In this document: positions 35,192-47,403 of the stretch, piece after piece
Layout of the letters: each line of letters starts with the position of its first letter
Numbering within the stretch: the stretch's first letter is position 1
NCBI GenBank assembly: GCA_019828545.1
Contig: JACVRA010000170.1
Span: 62,001-126,000, forward strand
DNA length: 64,000 bases
Reading direction: 5' to 3'
Origin: Paracamarosporium sp. OC-R06-R3
Taxonomy: Eukaryota > Ascomycota > Dothideomycetes > Pleosporales > Didymosphaeriaceae
Notes under the pieces: generated by a model
What the model was told of the DNA's origin: nothing
What the model saw: only the letters and a program-made list of their open reading frames with translations
Database searches by the model: none
Translations under genes and position numbers: made by a program

Positions 35192-36084
35192 ATGGCACAA
35201 CTTTGGCTCTTGCTTTTCCTTGCCTTTCCACGTCGTTTGCTTGGAAGCCCTATGGATATCGTCAACGAAGCACGACAAGCTCTAACAACGAGTTCCACGA
35301 CTGACTTTTGGTGGACTCGGGCTTGCACCGAGCCTTCCAGATCATGCTTTCGCGAGCCTTGGACTACCGGAGCCGAGTGCACGACAGACGATCATGTAAT
35401 GTACATGATGAGTGCAATGACCTCGCCGTAAGTGTTTAACGATAGTCTACTTTCCTAGCAAGTGGTCCGTTGGGTAGATTCACTAACGCACCGACAGCAA
35501 GTTTCCCTCCGATAAGCCTTCAGATTTCGATCCCATCTCCTGGTGCACGGAGTTCCTTGCCCAGACTGACTACATCGCTACTGTTTCCACAACTTCCTAC
35601 ATGACATCTACAAGCACGACATACCCGGTTGTATATACATCCACAACCAAAATTGATTTGAGGTGCGTGATCCGACCTAGCCGTGTATTGCTGTCGCACT
35701 TGCCTTTTGCCCCGATGAACACGTACTAAAAACCTCAGTACCCCGACCCTAACAATCTACTGCCCTCGACCATCGCCATCAATGGAGTGCAGCGGCTTCG
35801 ATACCCTCAACTACAATGATTACCCACCTGGTGGGCTTAAATGCGTACCCTCTTGCGAGAACGTAATCTTGGACCCATATGATGGAACAATAACCGAAGA
35901 GCTGTGCCATCAAAAATGCCTCGCGCAATCAGATTGTAAATCCTGGAATTGGGACAACGTCCTCCCGTTCCTTGGTTATAGCCCATGTCGGCTCTTCACC
36001 GAGCCCTTGGGAACTAATGGTACTAACATAAAAGAACCCCACTCTGGACCCGGCGGGTCGCAACTCTTTGATCGCAATTGCTAA
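35192..36084 (+). CDS. Secreted protein with PAN/apple-like cysteine domain
   Basis: Three exons (35192-35427, 35498-35662, 35739-36084; introns of 70 and 76 nt) give 248 residues to the first stop. The signal peptide is MAQLWLLLFLAFPRRLLG. A Ser/Thr-rich segment follows (STTSYMTSTSTTYPVVYTST). Residues about 155-248 form a cysteine-rich module (CVPSCENVILD, EELCHQKCLAQSDCKSWNW, PCRLF, FDRNC) that looks like a PAN/apple-type adhesion domain. The same frame continues past the TAA at 36082 for another 465 nt, so this stop may be a nonsense mutation rather than the true end. A spliced form (GTACTAAC donor at 36018, acceptor at 36100) would skip it but would remove the end of the domain. It is an extracellular protein of unknown role next to the GMC oxidoreductase. 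Confidence 0.7.
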
Positions 36085-36549
36085 ACAGCTATACCGACAG
36101 AGTGCGCACAGGGTGTGGAAAAGACCAAGGCACCTGAGATGCAGATCACAGCGGCGCCCGTAGTAGGAAGCGCGGGAGTGCTGGCACTGCCAGTAGCGAC
36201 TTCTTCACCTGGAGTAGCCAAGATTCCTAAACGCAATATTCAGAGACGTGACCCGGGAGAGATCGAGGCTCCGTCCTATATCTGGCAAATCATATACCCG
36301 TTTGAAACCAAAGGGTTAACGCCAGCGTGTAGCTGCTTGATCACTTCGGCACGGCCACCTGTTTCGGGAACGAAGACGTTCAAATTCTCCACGTACAATT
36401 CAACTAAGGTATGTCTCCCGCGTCACAGGAGTAGCGTTGAGTTGACTTGCATCTCTAACCCGGTCCAGATTATTACCAGTACATACACTGAAACAAGGTC
36501 CTTTTCCACGACGCCGCATGAGACGACTATAGTTCGCACTGTTGACTAG
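36085..36549 (+). pseudogene. In-frame continuation of the PAN-like gene after a stop
   Basis: Directly after the TAA the same frame goes on as TAIPTECAQGVEKTK and stays open to 36408. A 60-nt intron with a good donor (GTATGT), a CTCTAAC branch site and a CAG acceptor then leads to a last exon, 36469-36549, rich in Ser/Thr (TSTYTETRSFSTT). It has no start codon of its own close to the stop and no signal peptide. The simplest reading is that one coding region of about 383 codons has been cut by a single stop. A CAA to TAA change would produce exactly this. Alternatives are programmed readthrough, an unrecognised intron, or a base-calling error. Confidence 0.6.
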
Positions 36550-36930
36550 GAATGTCTCATTTATGTACAAGAAATGCAACAGGATTTTTGAAGCAGATAC
36601 CGTAGCGTGCATCTAATCAAAGTACGTCGTGGTTCTCGTGAGTCTCATGCACGTTCGGGTGACAGATCCGACATGTCGTCATCACTCTGATTATCTCCGC
36701 ACTGCACGGTTCCTCCCGCTACCAGATTGCTAGTTTCAAGAAAGGTAAAGATCTGATGTTAAGATCTCATGAAAATGAAAATATCCAGTCGGAAGTAAGC
36801 TCTCGACGCGTACTACATCGTCATTGAGTTTACAACGGACCTTTCCCGTGTGAAACAGCTCCGTCCGTTAAAGCACAGGTTCGATCGCATCGTACTGTAG
36901 GCATTCGATTGTTTCATTTCAATTAACACC
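36550..36930 (+). promoter_or_regulatory. Promoter of the GMC oxidoreductase with a CGG-type inverted repeat
   Basis: 381 bp upstream of the GMC start codon. AACGGAC at 36834-36840 is matched by its reverse complement GTCCGTT at 36863-36869, 22 nt apart and about 60 bp from the start codon. Inverted CGG/CCG triplets are the usual target form of Zn2Cys6 regulators, and one is encoded by the next gene but one of this cluster. The spacing is wider than for most known sites, so a functional role is tentative. Confidence 0.4.
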
Positions 36931-39000
36931 ATGATCTCAAAATTGCTTGTTGCTTCTCTTGTTGTATCCTATGCTACAGCTCAAAATCTAACAAATCAGT
37001 ACGACTATGTGATCGCAGGCGCTGGCACCGCAGGCCTTCTGCTAGCGTACATTTTGCCTGAAGACCCCAATGTTAGAGTTTTGGTGCTGGAGGCAGGCAC
37101 TGACTCTAGAGAAGAAAGTAATGTTACGGACCCAGAAAGACGAGGTAAGTGCTTCGCAAAGTCTAGTGCATAGCACCGTAACGAGTAGTTGTACAGGCAC
37201 TATACAGCACACGCAGTATGATTGGGGCTTTGAATCAACACTTCAACCTGGACTATACGACAATGGCACCGGGGGCTCCCAGTACGTGCCTCGGGGTAAG
37301 ACTATCGGCGGCACAAGCGCCATGAATTGGATGTAGGTTTTTGTAGTACACGTTTCTTCGCTGGATGCAAGCTAACATAACACAGGATACATAATGAAGA
37401 CTCTCGCGTACAGCTAGATATATGGGAGCGCGTTCTTAATCTGACAGGCTGGAATTGGGAATCCATGTCAACAGCTTTTCGTGAATCCGAAACCATGTAC
37501 GCCCCGCCCGAGAATCTCACAGATGTACTCCCATACGATGCTTCACTGCATGGGGGTGCCGGTCCAATTTCATCGGCTTTTCAGCGTAGTGTATACACTT
37601 TGTACTCCCAGTACGTGTCACCTACGTTGGGATTACAAGGTTTCACTCCCACACATGATGGTAACAACGGCGACGCCAACGGCCCCAATTTCCTTCCTCT
37701 CGCAATTTATCCCTTCAACTATACACGCTCATATGCGGGATCTGCTTATACGACTGTGGAATATCGGCCAAATTTAGAGGTCAGAATAAATTGTCAAGTC
37801 ACTGGTATAACATGGGCGTCCACAGAGGCCAACGCAACTGCTTCTGGGCTTAAGTATGTTCCTGCCGACGGATCCTCGAACCAGACGACTCAGGTCTTTG
37901 GTCGAGAGATAGTTATCAGCGCAGGGACCATTCAATCTCCACAGATTCTTGAGCTAAGCGGCATCGGCGATCCAGGTATTCTACAAGCTCTTGATATTAC
38001 GCCAGTGGTCAACCTCTCAAACGTTGGCACTAGTCTTCGTGACCCTCCAATGACCAATTACTGGCCCATTCAATTCAAGATCAATGAGGCTGTCAATTTG
38101 ACAGGTAACGAGTTTATCCAGAACTTTATCGATCTCGAGCCAGCATCGAAGATTCTCTCACCAGCGGACTACGCTGCAGCGTCAACATGGTTAAATAACA
38201 CGTATGCGGTTCCTGGCCTAGGGGATGCGCAGCTCGCAGTTTTCAAAGAGCTTTGGTACTCGGATCAGCCGCTCATAGAATTCGCGTGGCAATATCAAAC
38301 GGCGAACGTGACGCCGTACTGTCTTGTGCCGCTTTCGCAAGGAACTGTGCACATCAACTCAAGCGATCCGCTACATCCGCCGGCCATTAATCCGAATTAC
38401 AATGTGGTCAACGCGACTATCAACGGAACTGTTGTTCCGTGGGATATGTGGTTCCTTGCCAAAGCAGCACAGTATTACACTAGATTGCTTGCTACCTCAG
38501 CCCCCATGAGCTCCGTAGTGACATCCACGGTACCCGACTACAACCTGCCTTTTGCGGATTGGTATGAGGCTATCTTCCAGCAAACCGGCTCTTCTCAGCA
38601 TTTGACGGGTGGAAATCCAATGTTGGAAAGAGATGCTGGGGGTGTCGTAGACACGCAGTTGAAAGTATACGGGACGAGTAATGTCAGAGTAGTCGATGGA
38701 AGTGTTTTCCCCTACCAACCGAGTGCGCATCCAATGGGAGTCACGTATGCGCTTGCTGTGCGTGCGGCGAGGATTTTGCAGGCCGGCAAATACACGGGAA
38801 CGACCATGTTGCAGTCGAGCAACACGAGTGCAAACGCGACGGCGGGCTTTCCAGTTGGTGGAAGTGGAAGTGAGAATGCGACGTCGGTACGCACTGGAGC
38901 CCCGCCTTCCTACACCGGTGGGGCACATTCGGGAGCAATTGAGAGGCTTGGGTGGGGAGTGTTTGGCGCAGTTATGGTTGGGATCATCAACACCTTGTGA
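36931..39000 (+). CDS. Secreted GMC-family FAD oxidoreductase
   Basis: Three exons (36931-37144, 37197-37332, 37386-39000; introns of 52 and 53 nt) give 654 residues. A signal peptide ([17 protein letters not shown]) precedes the ADP-binding motif AGAGTAG (30-35). The GMC signature 1 region ([15 protein letters not shown]) follows and continues over the second intron as IHNED. Near the C-terminus are the active-site segments QHLTGGNPM and [18 protein letters not shown], each with a histidine, as in aryl-alcohol oxidases and glucose/choline dehydrogenases. A Ser/Gly-rich linker and a hydrophobic tail ([15 protein letters not shown]) suggest a GPI anchor. Many Asn glycosylation sites fit secretion. 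It oxidises an alcohol or sugar to a carbonyl, with O2 or a quinone as acceptor. The first gene of the accessory cluster; substrate unknown. Confidence 0.93.
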
Positions 39001-39548
39001 GAGCGAATATTCGATGACTCACCGTAACTTCGTTGGAATATCTAGTACAGTCATTGTGATATTGAAATAGAAGCTAATTACCTACAACCGGCTTTGATGG
39101 AGGGGCTGCATTTTTGGTATATCCGGTATATTCTTCTAGACGGCTAGTATATGCATGCTCGCTCGAAAGCGAATCTTTATCTTAAAAACATCCGTGGACG
39201 TAAGCATCTTAGGGATCATCGGGCGTGAAGGTGTGAGGTTGAATGGAAGCGGCAAAGGAGTTAACCGCATCAGGCTTATCTCCGGGGTATATTCCTGCAA
39301 CTTGTGGCAACCATGTCACCACTCACTTCTTTCCATACAATTCACTTCATTTCGCAAGGATTGGTCTTGCAAACGGACGAAGCTTTCACCGCATATCGTT
39401 TGAACTCTCACGGCTCGTTCCTGGTCTCTTAGTGCTGCCACAAAGGCCATCATTGCCAATCCGCCCCCACTCGGGTAAGACACAGGCATTTTCGATACAA
39501 AATTCTTCCGCTGTGACCAGTTGTACGAATCTGTTTCATAGTGATAGA
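39001..39548 (+). other. Intergenic, promoter of a Zn2Cys6 regulator
   Basis: 548 bp between the GMC gene and the regulator. The regulator's frame is open back to 39243, but that upstream part lacks protein character; the conserved region begins shortly after 39549. No clear palindrome was seen. Confidence 0.45.
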
Positions 39549-41827
39549 ATGTTCGAAATTTCTACATTTGCAGTTGCTCCGGCTGCGGTGCCGAATGATC
39601 CGCTTAATTCGACCACCCCAACATCTCGGCGGAAGAGACATCAGGTATCAAGAGCGTGTATCTGGTGTCGCACATATCGAATAAGATGCGATGCCTCTGT
39701 CCCATGTCGAAACTGTAAAGCAAAAGGGCGCAAATGTACATCTGAAAACGGCGAGGAAGTGCGCACGTTCTCTGGGGCTATGAGGTTCGTGAATTTTGCC
39801 ATGATTGAATGAGCTGTAACTAATTTCTTAAACTTCGCAGAGAAATAGACCGTTTGAACGATCGCGTGAAAGAGCTTGAAGAGACATTGCGGCGGCTGCA
39901 GCCGGGCGAGGCTAGAGGCGAAAACGTTGAAAAAGAGATGAACGAACAATCGCGTAGAATTACTTCTAAGAAACCGGACTCGATACCTGCCATACCCATC
40001 CACCTCGATCCATTTGCTGAGCTTGGTGTCAACAAGAAATACTATAACTGGGATGTGGTCTCGACACGAAAGTCGAACTTACGCCAGCAAACGTACGGCA
40101 CATCTTCTTCTTTCTATTACATGAACCAGATGATTGTCTACATAGAGGCGGCATTGAAAGAGAAGCACCACAACAAACGCTTTTCCGATGTCCACATGTC
40201 GTATGACTCCAATCCTGATAGCGATATGTTCGGCACCAGTTGCGACGGTGCTCTTTCGATATCGACTATTGATGGTTGTGATTTGTCCAGATCAGCAGAG
40301 GAGTCCTTTCTGTCCAACTTCTGGAACTTTCCTCATGTCGTTGCCCCAATTATCAACCGAGTCGAGTTTGAGGAATACTATGACACGCTCTGGCAACCAT
40401 ATCGAGCATGCCGATTTCCTTCGGCTCTCGTGGATATCATGCTTGCATTATGTATGCAGCATGGTGCACAACTATCACTCAATGATAGAAGCCATGGCGT
40501 CTTGCAAAATCCGGATACGGCTGGTCTATGGTGGCATCGCAGAGGCCAACAGCTTCTCACTGACGATCTGGAAGAACCTTCTATCACTACGTTTCAGTGT
40601 TACCTACTGAGTGTCATATGGCTCTCCAATGCAGGGTTGCACAATACAGCCCACAGCATAATGGCTAGCGGCATCCGCATTGGCATCATCCTAGGCCTTC
40701 ACCTGAACCCTCCTGAAAGTCTATCTTCCCAACAACGTGAATTCAGAAAGCGGCTGTGGTGGATCACGTACGCGCTGGAGATGAAGTTTGCCATGGACCT
40801 TGGACGTCCCCTTGCTGTGAACTGTAAACAGGTCACGTGTGGTTTGCCTTCTGAGAAAGCTTTGATTCCAGACAATGAAAAGAATGCGCTATTATATACA
40901 GTCCATCTTATCAAATTATTTTTGGCTGGCCGAGCTGTCTATATTACTTTTTATCACCGATGCGCGGAAGAACTCAGTAAGAGTGGCAAGGATTCTATCT
41001 ACGAAGATGCATCCATCATAGAAGAATGTGCAAAATTCTTAGCATCCAAGGTCGGTTACCTGCAAACTTGGGTGGGACTTGTCCCGGCCGCGCTTCATCT
41101 GAAAAGAAAAGATGGTAGATCATTTTCTACGGACAACTTGGAGCTGGATGTCGACTCTCTCGCAGATTTTTCTCAAAGACTACAGAGTACACTACTAGAG
41201 ATACACTTCCACGCCATGGCCATGAACTTATTCCGCCCTTTCATCGTCTTCCCAACGTCACGACGCCCGGAAATGCCGAACACCCAAGCGCTTGCTCTCT
41301 CTTGCGTCAATCATGCAATGGCAATCACCAGTATTATAGAACAGACTTTGATCAAGTCAATTCACCTGGACGGCTTGCTCGAAGTGTGGCAATGGCAATG
41401 GTCTGCAGCACTATCGCTCGTTGGCTACATACTAGCCTACCCGAACAGCCCTATTACATCTCATGCTCGCCACGCTCTCGATATCGCGGTCGCTATTCTG
41501 GATTCCCGGTCAAGAAACGCTGCGGCTAAGGTGATCCTTGAGCTCATCGCGAAGGTTGATGCTTTGAATTCCAGAGTCGAGCACAAAAGTGGAAACATAG
41601 ATCATGCAAAAACAGTTCAGCTAGGGAGCAAACAGCTTTCAGACATACCCGTATCTCATGATCTGGGACGGGACCTTGCCCCTGGCTTCGAAAATCTGGC
41701 GAGAAGCTTCAGCAGTTTATCGAATGCAAGCGCAGTCAATCCGTCTGCGCTTGAAGGGATTGACATTGCTGATCAAAGCCTTTTCGACCTATTGAACTTT
41801 GAAGATATCGATGATTTTGAGCATTGA
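39549..41827 (+). CDS. Zn2Cys6 transcription factor with fungal-specific domain (cluster regulator A)
   Basis: Two exons (39549-39784, 39841-41827; 56-nt intron) give 740 residues. The binuclear zinc cluster has cysteines at 37, 40, 47, 53, 56 and 63 (C-x2-C-x6-C-x5-C-x2-C-x6-C) in a basic region. A coiled-coil helix follows directly (REIDRLNDRVKELEETLRRL), joined by the splice, for dimerisation. The fungal-specific middle domain (PF04082 type) contains the typical ASGIRIGIILGLHL and FRKRLWWITYALEM blocks. The acidic C-terminus (FDLLNFEDIDDFEH) may be an activation region. It lies between the GMC oxidoreductase and the MDR reductase on the same strand, so a pathway-specific regulator of those genes is likely, as is usual for fungal clusters. 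Dimeric binding to paired CGG triplets is expected. Confidence 0.93.
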
Positions 41828-42343
41828 TTTTGAGCAACTGCAATATACGTGTAGATTTCAAGCCTATCTGAGAGCTAACTCAAAAGAATACCGTAGAGCT
41901 ATGTAGAAATGAAAGCTCAGGGCGGTAAAAAAAGTGGCTACATTGTTAATATTAGTTAGAAGAATATTAACAGCAACTACTTCGAGTATAGTTGTATATC
42001 GAAAGCGGCTATTGCGTTGACACCCGTCGTTTTGAGACGGGAGAATTCCGTCGCTTTGAAAGCTTTATCTTTGATCGAATCAGATTTGGTCGGCAACATA
42101 GGCCGATAGGGCAAAAGGGAACGAGGAACAGCTAACACTGGAGCCGCATGCTTACCAAATACCCCACATACCGGGATCGGCACCCCATTTGCGACAACCT
42201 TACTAATTTTCTTACTCACGCATTTGCAAGCAAGAAAGCTGTGCACATAAAAGACTCTACGAAGCCAAGCCTATGTGGACTTGTATCCTAGCCTGAAGAT
42301 TTCGCTAGAGAAACCTTTTCGAGTAGCCTCCTCAATAAAAAAG
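41828..42343. other. Intergenic, promoter of the MDR reductase
   Basis: 516 bp. The first part is AT-rich (3' side of the regulator). Scattered CCG/CGG triplets occur around 42080-42180, but no clear inverted pair. The frame of the next gene is open back to 42275, but the family start is at 42344. Confidence 0.45.
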
Positions 42344-43487
42344 ATGCGCGCTTGGATGCTTGATAAGCCGGGAACCCCTTCTTCGTTCTACATCAAGGAG
42401 GTTTCAATACCAGAACCGCAACCGGGTTGGGTGTTGATCAAAGTGAAAGCTTTTGGACTGAACCGAAGCGAGCATCACACTCTCATAGGTATCTGATCGT
42501 CTCGTAGATTTATTGCGGTTGGTGTGGCTCATGACAATAGGTCTCGCGGAGGGTGTCACGTTTCCTAGGGTGCTCGGTATTGAGGCCACCGGTGTTGTAG
42601 TATCCGCTCCGGGTGGAGAATTCAAGGAGGGCCAACAGGTATGCGCAACGATGGGTGGCATGGGCAGACAATTTGATGGAGGTTATGCCGGTGAGATCGA
42701 AGCCCTAGATTCATCCCTGTTAGTGCATGTCTGAATTTTGCTAAACCAGAGTACACATGCGTGCGGGCTGAGAACGTCGTCGCATTCAAGTCTTCGCTGG
42801 ACTGGTCTATTCTGGGAGGTGTGCCTGAGATGCTACACACTACCTGGGGATCTCTTGATATCGGCATGGATGCTAAGAAAGGCCAATCGATACTTATTCG
42901 AGGGGGCACCTCGTCTATCGGAATGGCTACGGCCGTCTTAGCCAAGCAGCTCCAAATGACTATCTTTTCAACTACTCGGAATGAGCGAAAGAGCGATGCA
43001 CTAAGGAAAATCGGAGTCGACCATGTCCTAATAGACGACGGCAATGTCGCTGCGCAGGTTCGAGCCATTTCTCCTGAAGGGGTCGACTGCGCGATAGAGC
43101 TCATAGGGACGGATGCATTACCTGATACGTTGAGAGCCTGCAAAGTCAAAGGTGTTGCTTGTTTTGTAGGGATGCTATCTAATCAATGGACAATCAAGGA
43201 GTTTTACCCTATGTAAGTTCACGTTGCCCGTTTCAAGAATTATGTGCGAGTCTAATATGATTTCGCTTAGCGAATATCTCCCTCATGGTGTGAGGCTTTC
43301 CGGTTATGCTAGTGGAATGGACCGCCTTCCGCAGCATGTGCTTCAAGAATATCTGGATGCGGTGGCAGCTGGGACAGCCATTGTACCAATCGATAAGGTC
43401 TTTCAGTTTGAACAGCTGAAGGAAGCTCATGACAGGATGGATGCAGGCTTAGCGGCGGGTAAGATGGTAGTTCTGACAGGAATGTGA
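42344..43487 (+). CDS. MDR-family quinone oxidoreductase/enoyl reductase
   Basis: Four exons (42344-42488, 42541-42690, 42750-43212, 43271-43487; introns 52, 59 and 58 nt) give 324 residues, the normal length for the zinc-lacking MDR group. The N-terminal GroES-like part runs from MRAWMLDKPG through WVLIKVKAFGLNRSE and VLGIEATGVV. The nucleotide-binding fold has the motif RGGTSSIGMATAVLAKQL, followed by FSTTRNE, which accepts NADPH phosphate in this group. There are no structural-zinc cysteines. It should reduce a quinone or an alpha,beta-unsaturated carbonyl with NADPH in the cytosol. All three splices are secured by uninterrupted family alignment (GGYA|EYTCV, FYP|IEYLPHG). It follows regulator A on the same strand and is likely co-regulated with the GMC oxidoreductase. 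Confidence 0.92.
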
Positions 43488-44850
43488 TACAGACATGTCC
43501 ACCACTAAAATATAATTAGATTGAAGGAATATATTATCACCACCATTGAACTACGGAACCTGATTGTTGCAATACTTCTCTGGCCCCCAGTAAATCGTTC
43601 TCAGCGTTGTCATGGAGGATGAGGCGTAGTCGCTAGGTACGGTAGCTGTCTAACGTTTAGAATCGTCGCCACATCATTATTGAGGGGGGATTCAGTTTTG
43701 GAAAGGGGCCAAGTTTAGGATCCAAGCGTTAGTCGCATTGGAGTTATCACTTCAGGAGCCCTTACATACATACGGGACGCAAGACACTAAAGAAGTATTA
43801 GACGTTGCAGGTTGCCCAGCCATCTAGCCCATTCACATGCCTCTTGATTGGAACCCTACAGATATAGCCTTCGGCATCACTTCAAGTAGACGAGCAACGA
43901 AAGGGAACTTGTCAATGCTTGGTGATTTCTGGTCGATGCGTTCCGGCGGTACGCTAACCACATTGGAATATTGGCGCTGGCTCGAGCGCCCGTCCGGCCT
44001 TGCATCGGTGCTCTCTATGCCGTTTCGTCCCAGCTTGTGCTGTTAAACGTTGCCCAAATTACGCCCTGCCCTAGCTTACGAGGCGGTTTCCTTAACCTTA
44101 GGCCGTCAGCCGCATATCGCCCCTGTGTCGCTTGTGGGGTGGGCCTCAACCAATACCCGGAACCAATCAAGGAAAGCTCCAGGAGAAGCTTGACTCTTTG
44201 TAGCACCTCGAGATAACCAGTCATAGGACATAATCTTCTCCGGTGCTATGACACCCATGACTTCTAACATTAGAGCCCCCAATCGATCCAACTGCAAGTG
44301 CCCCTTGTTCTTGGGGCTGTTCGGCTTTATCCGACCAATGAACGCAAGCTTATGGTCGCATCATATACTCTACCTTCTTGGCGTTTAATTTCTAGATCCT
44401 TGTATCCTTTCCTGGTTACTCCAAGGAACGTTTGCGATCTCTTATCGTGCTACTGTGGTCCTAGCACAACACGTGTGTATCTGACTGCATTTCGCTCTTG
44501 GAAACCCGACCACTCGTTTTGCTGACATCATATTACCCGTTGTGGCTGCCGGTTAATCCTGAATTCATGGGCCACAATTATCTCAGCCCTGCCGGAGAAT
44601 TATACGCCATTGACCTGACCTTGGCCGTCGAGAGTGTCGTCTGGCGTATGTGAACACTAACGCTCAAAGGGTGTTTCCGATCACAAATACCGTAGACTAA
44701 CATGCATGGAGGTCAAGCCTGGCTCGCTAACCGTTGCTCATCCAAACTTATATTCTCTTGATAAAGAGGCCTGGCTTCTTCATGCTTTTCGAAAATTGCT
44801 GTCGATCCTTTCTTTGATGTTTTTAATCATCGTGTCACAAACCCATCAAA
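43488..44850. other. Intergenic, possible relic DNA
   Basis: 1.36 kb with only broken short frames. Around 43970-44300 both strands are open for 60-80 codons, but in no recognisable protein. It might be the remains of a lost gene or element between two cluster genes. The last part is the promoter of the membrane protein. Confidence 0.4.
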
Positions 44851-47403
44851 ATGTCTGAAGTAGAGGCACAGTTCGTTAAACGAGGATTATGGGTCAATTG
44901 GAGTCAGGGAGCCGTCATGGGCCACACTTTAACGATTGATTCTTCAATGGCTAATGTGGTGGTTGCCCTCCTTGCAATATGTACTTCTATAGGTACAGCT
45001 CAGCTTTTCAACCTCATCATCTTCCTGTACCACCAGTTTCGAGCACATGGGGAACCATCGGATGGACTCTATTGGCAACAGCAAGCTCTTCTTAGAACCC
45101 TTCCCACGCCCACAGCTTTGGTGGCGGATTACTTGAAGCTATGGTGGAGTTGGCGGACCAAAACCAAAAGAGGTGTGTGATTCTATGCGCTTGATTGTTG
45201 GTTGCATTCACTGCATTGCTGCAATTAATCGAGATCAACTAACACGTTCCTAGCACTGCTGCGTTCTTGGGTGACGGCTGCCATTGTTTTCTGTTATGCC
45301 ATTGCTGCTATAGCCGCCGGAATTTCCACCTCCTACGCCGTAGATACCACGAACCTCGAAGTGCTTGTCCAAAGCCCTCTATGTCGACTCATCGATGTTC
45401 CCAGCCTCGCTGCTGATGCAAACGCATCTACAGCATTCGCGACCGGTATGGTCCCGTACATAAATACATACACGCAAAATTGTTATGGAAATGATACGGC
45501 TACACCTGCAACATGCAGGAATATCTTTGTTCAACCAAAGATTTCTCTGACGGTGGAACCGACAGAGTGTCCATGGCACCCTTCCCTATGCCTAGGTGGT
45601 GAACGCCCCGGCATAGCAATGGACTCTGGGTTATTGGATATTAGCAAAGAATTTGGCTGGAACTTGAAAACAAGAGACAACTTGTGGGTGCGCCGACGTA
45701 CGACTTGTAATGTGCTACCATTGCAAGGCCATGAAGACCAAATCGATTTGTCTTCACTGCCCCCTACGACATTGAGATTCGAGCCACTTCCTGGAGAAAA
45801 AGGGTTTGGTTATCGTTTTGGAAATTACACCGACCTGTCTCCAGACGTGCACCCAGAATATATATTCAGAACAAGCTCGCTATCTGCTAATCGCACAAAT
45901 ACGTACGACTCAACGTAAGTCGGACAGAAGACAGGGTCCCTGTGGATGTGCTAACATATGCTCTAGGGGTATCATAACCCGCGCACATACTAACTCGTTT
46001 ATGTGGGGTCTAAACTGGCGGCCACTCGACGAAATGAATCGAACCGACGCCGACGTTGCTGTTGCTTTCATCTCTCTGAACAATGTCTATTATCATAGGC
46101 CTGTAAATGACCCCTTGTTCTCGGCGCATCAGAAGGTCCCTTATGGCGGGGGACCTTTACGGGCCACGGAATATAAATCAGATTCTCTCACTGGAGCCAT
46201 AGGATGTGCTGTTCAGGTATGACACAACTTTCCATCCTGAGCATGACCTTTGAGACTTACCTATGCAGCATCAATTTTGTGCCGCGCAACCTGGAGGTGA
46301 TAAGAGTTGTAGCCCATTAAGTGGTCTTCCGTCTGATGATTCGTCTCTTTCCGAACATTTTCCTGATCTGACTGCATTACAAAGATCGTTGATGAAGCTT
46401 CTCTGGGCTATCAGCTTCTTGAACGATGTTACGAATGCAGCTTCTACGGAAGTGCTCCTGGTCTCTGGTACGTATGTGCGTATTTGAAGTGTTATGAATC
46501 CAATTCATGTACTTGATTCTCGAAGGTACCTACTTTAAGAGATGCCGTCAACGGTAGCGTATGGTAGCATACTCTCGCGATTTATTTCCCATGTTGTACT
46601 TGGCTTTTGAACCTTCGCTAACTTAAGTTTAATGAATAGGTCTTAATATGAACGGTCTTGTGACTGAGCTTCCCGATAATCAATGGACCAAAGAAGTGAT
46701 AAATTGGGAGAATTATGCCTGGGCGGGCTTCCAGATCATGCTGTCAGACACTGCCGTCGGCCCGATAACACGTAGCGAACTGGCAGATAGTTATACAAAC
46801 GCACCAGCAACAGCCAGTGATGACACAGTATGTCATTCGATGAAGATGCGTAAAGCAGGTGGATTCGCGTACGTCATCTAATCCCGACAAAAAGACACAT
46901 GAGGATGCTGATTACTGATTAGTAACGTCAATATCTTCGGTCTCGCCTTTATTCTGACCTTTTCAGCTATCATATCGTTTGTCAACTTCTTTATCCTCCG
47001 ATTTTTCATTTTTCTGAAGCGGTTCCGCAAGTCCCTCGCACCGCGGTTGGATCGCTGGGTTGACGACGGGATCTTCCAGCTACAGAGAAGGGCCTTCGAA
47101 GCGAACGAAAATACTTTGTGGATGGATCTGGAAAAAGAGATTCCGATCACAGTAGAGAATACGGTGATGTCCGAGTTGCCCACGAAGAAGCGAGCGATCA
47201 GGCGATCCGCCACCGCTACTACACTGGTTGATAAGAGTGCGATGGTGAAGTGGGAGTTGGAGGAACGGCAACCTACCTTGACGGAGTCTATTCACACTCT
47301 AAGTGCGATGTCGGATGCATCTTTGCAAGACAGAGAACATATGTCACATGCGGAAATCAGTCCAGTGGAGCCTTCAGCCCCTATCGGCCCCGCGCGATCT
47401 TGA
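44851..47403 (+). CDS. Orphan membrane protein with large extracellular domain
   Basis: Six exons (44851-45172, 45254-45914, 45967-46216, 46269-46467, 46640-46868, 46923-47403) give 713 residues, all junctions GT-AG and phase-consistent. Hydrophobic segments lie near residues 34-60, 113-132 and about 557-585 (FGLAFILTFSAIISFVNFFILRF, quoted here by its FILTFSAIISFV core). The long loop of about 420 residues between the second and third carries 8-10 cysteines and several Asn glycosylation sites, so it should face outside. The cytoplasmic tail of about 130 residues is charged. I recall similar unnamed proteins in other filamentous ascomycetes, but no function. The fourth intron (172 nt) is long for this genome and might hide a short exon. 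It may serve as a sensor or transport-associated protein of the cluster; that is speculation. Confidence 0.75.

Noticed and set aside
36018..36100. An intron that would remove the stop in the PAN-like gene
   Set aside because: The donor, branch-like site and phase are acceptable, but it would delete the final conserved Cys segment; kept only as an alternative.
39243..39548. Longer first exon for regulator A
   Set aside because: Open in frame but low coding character; the zinc cluster follows the Met at 39549 at the usual distance.
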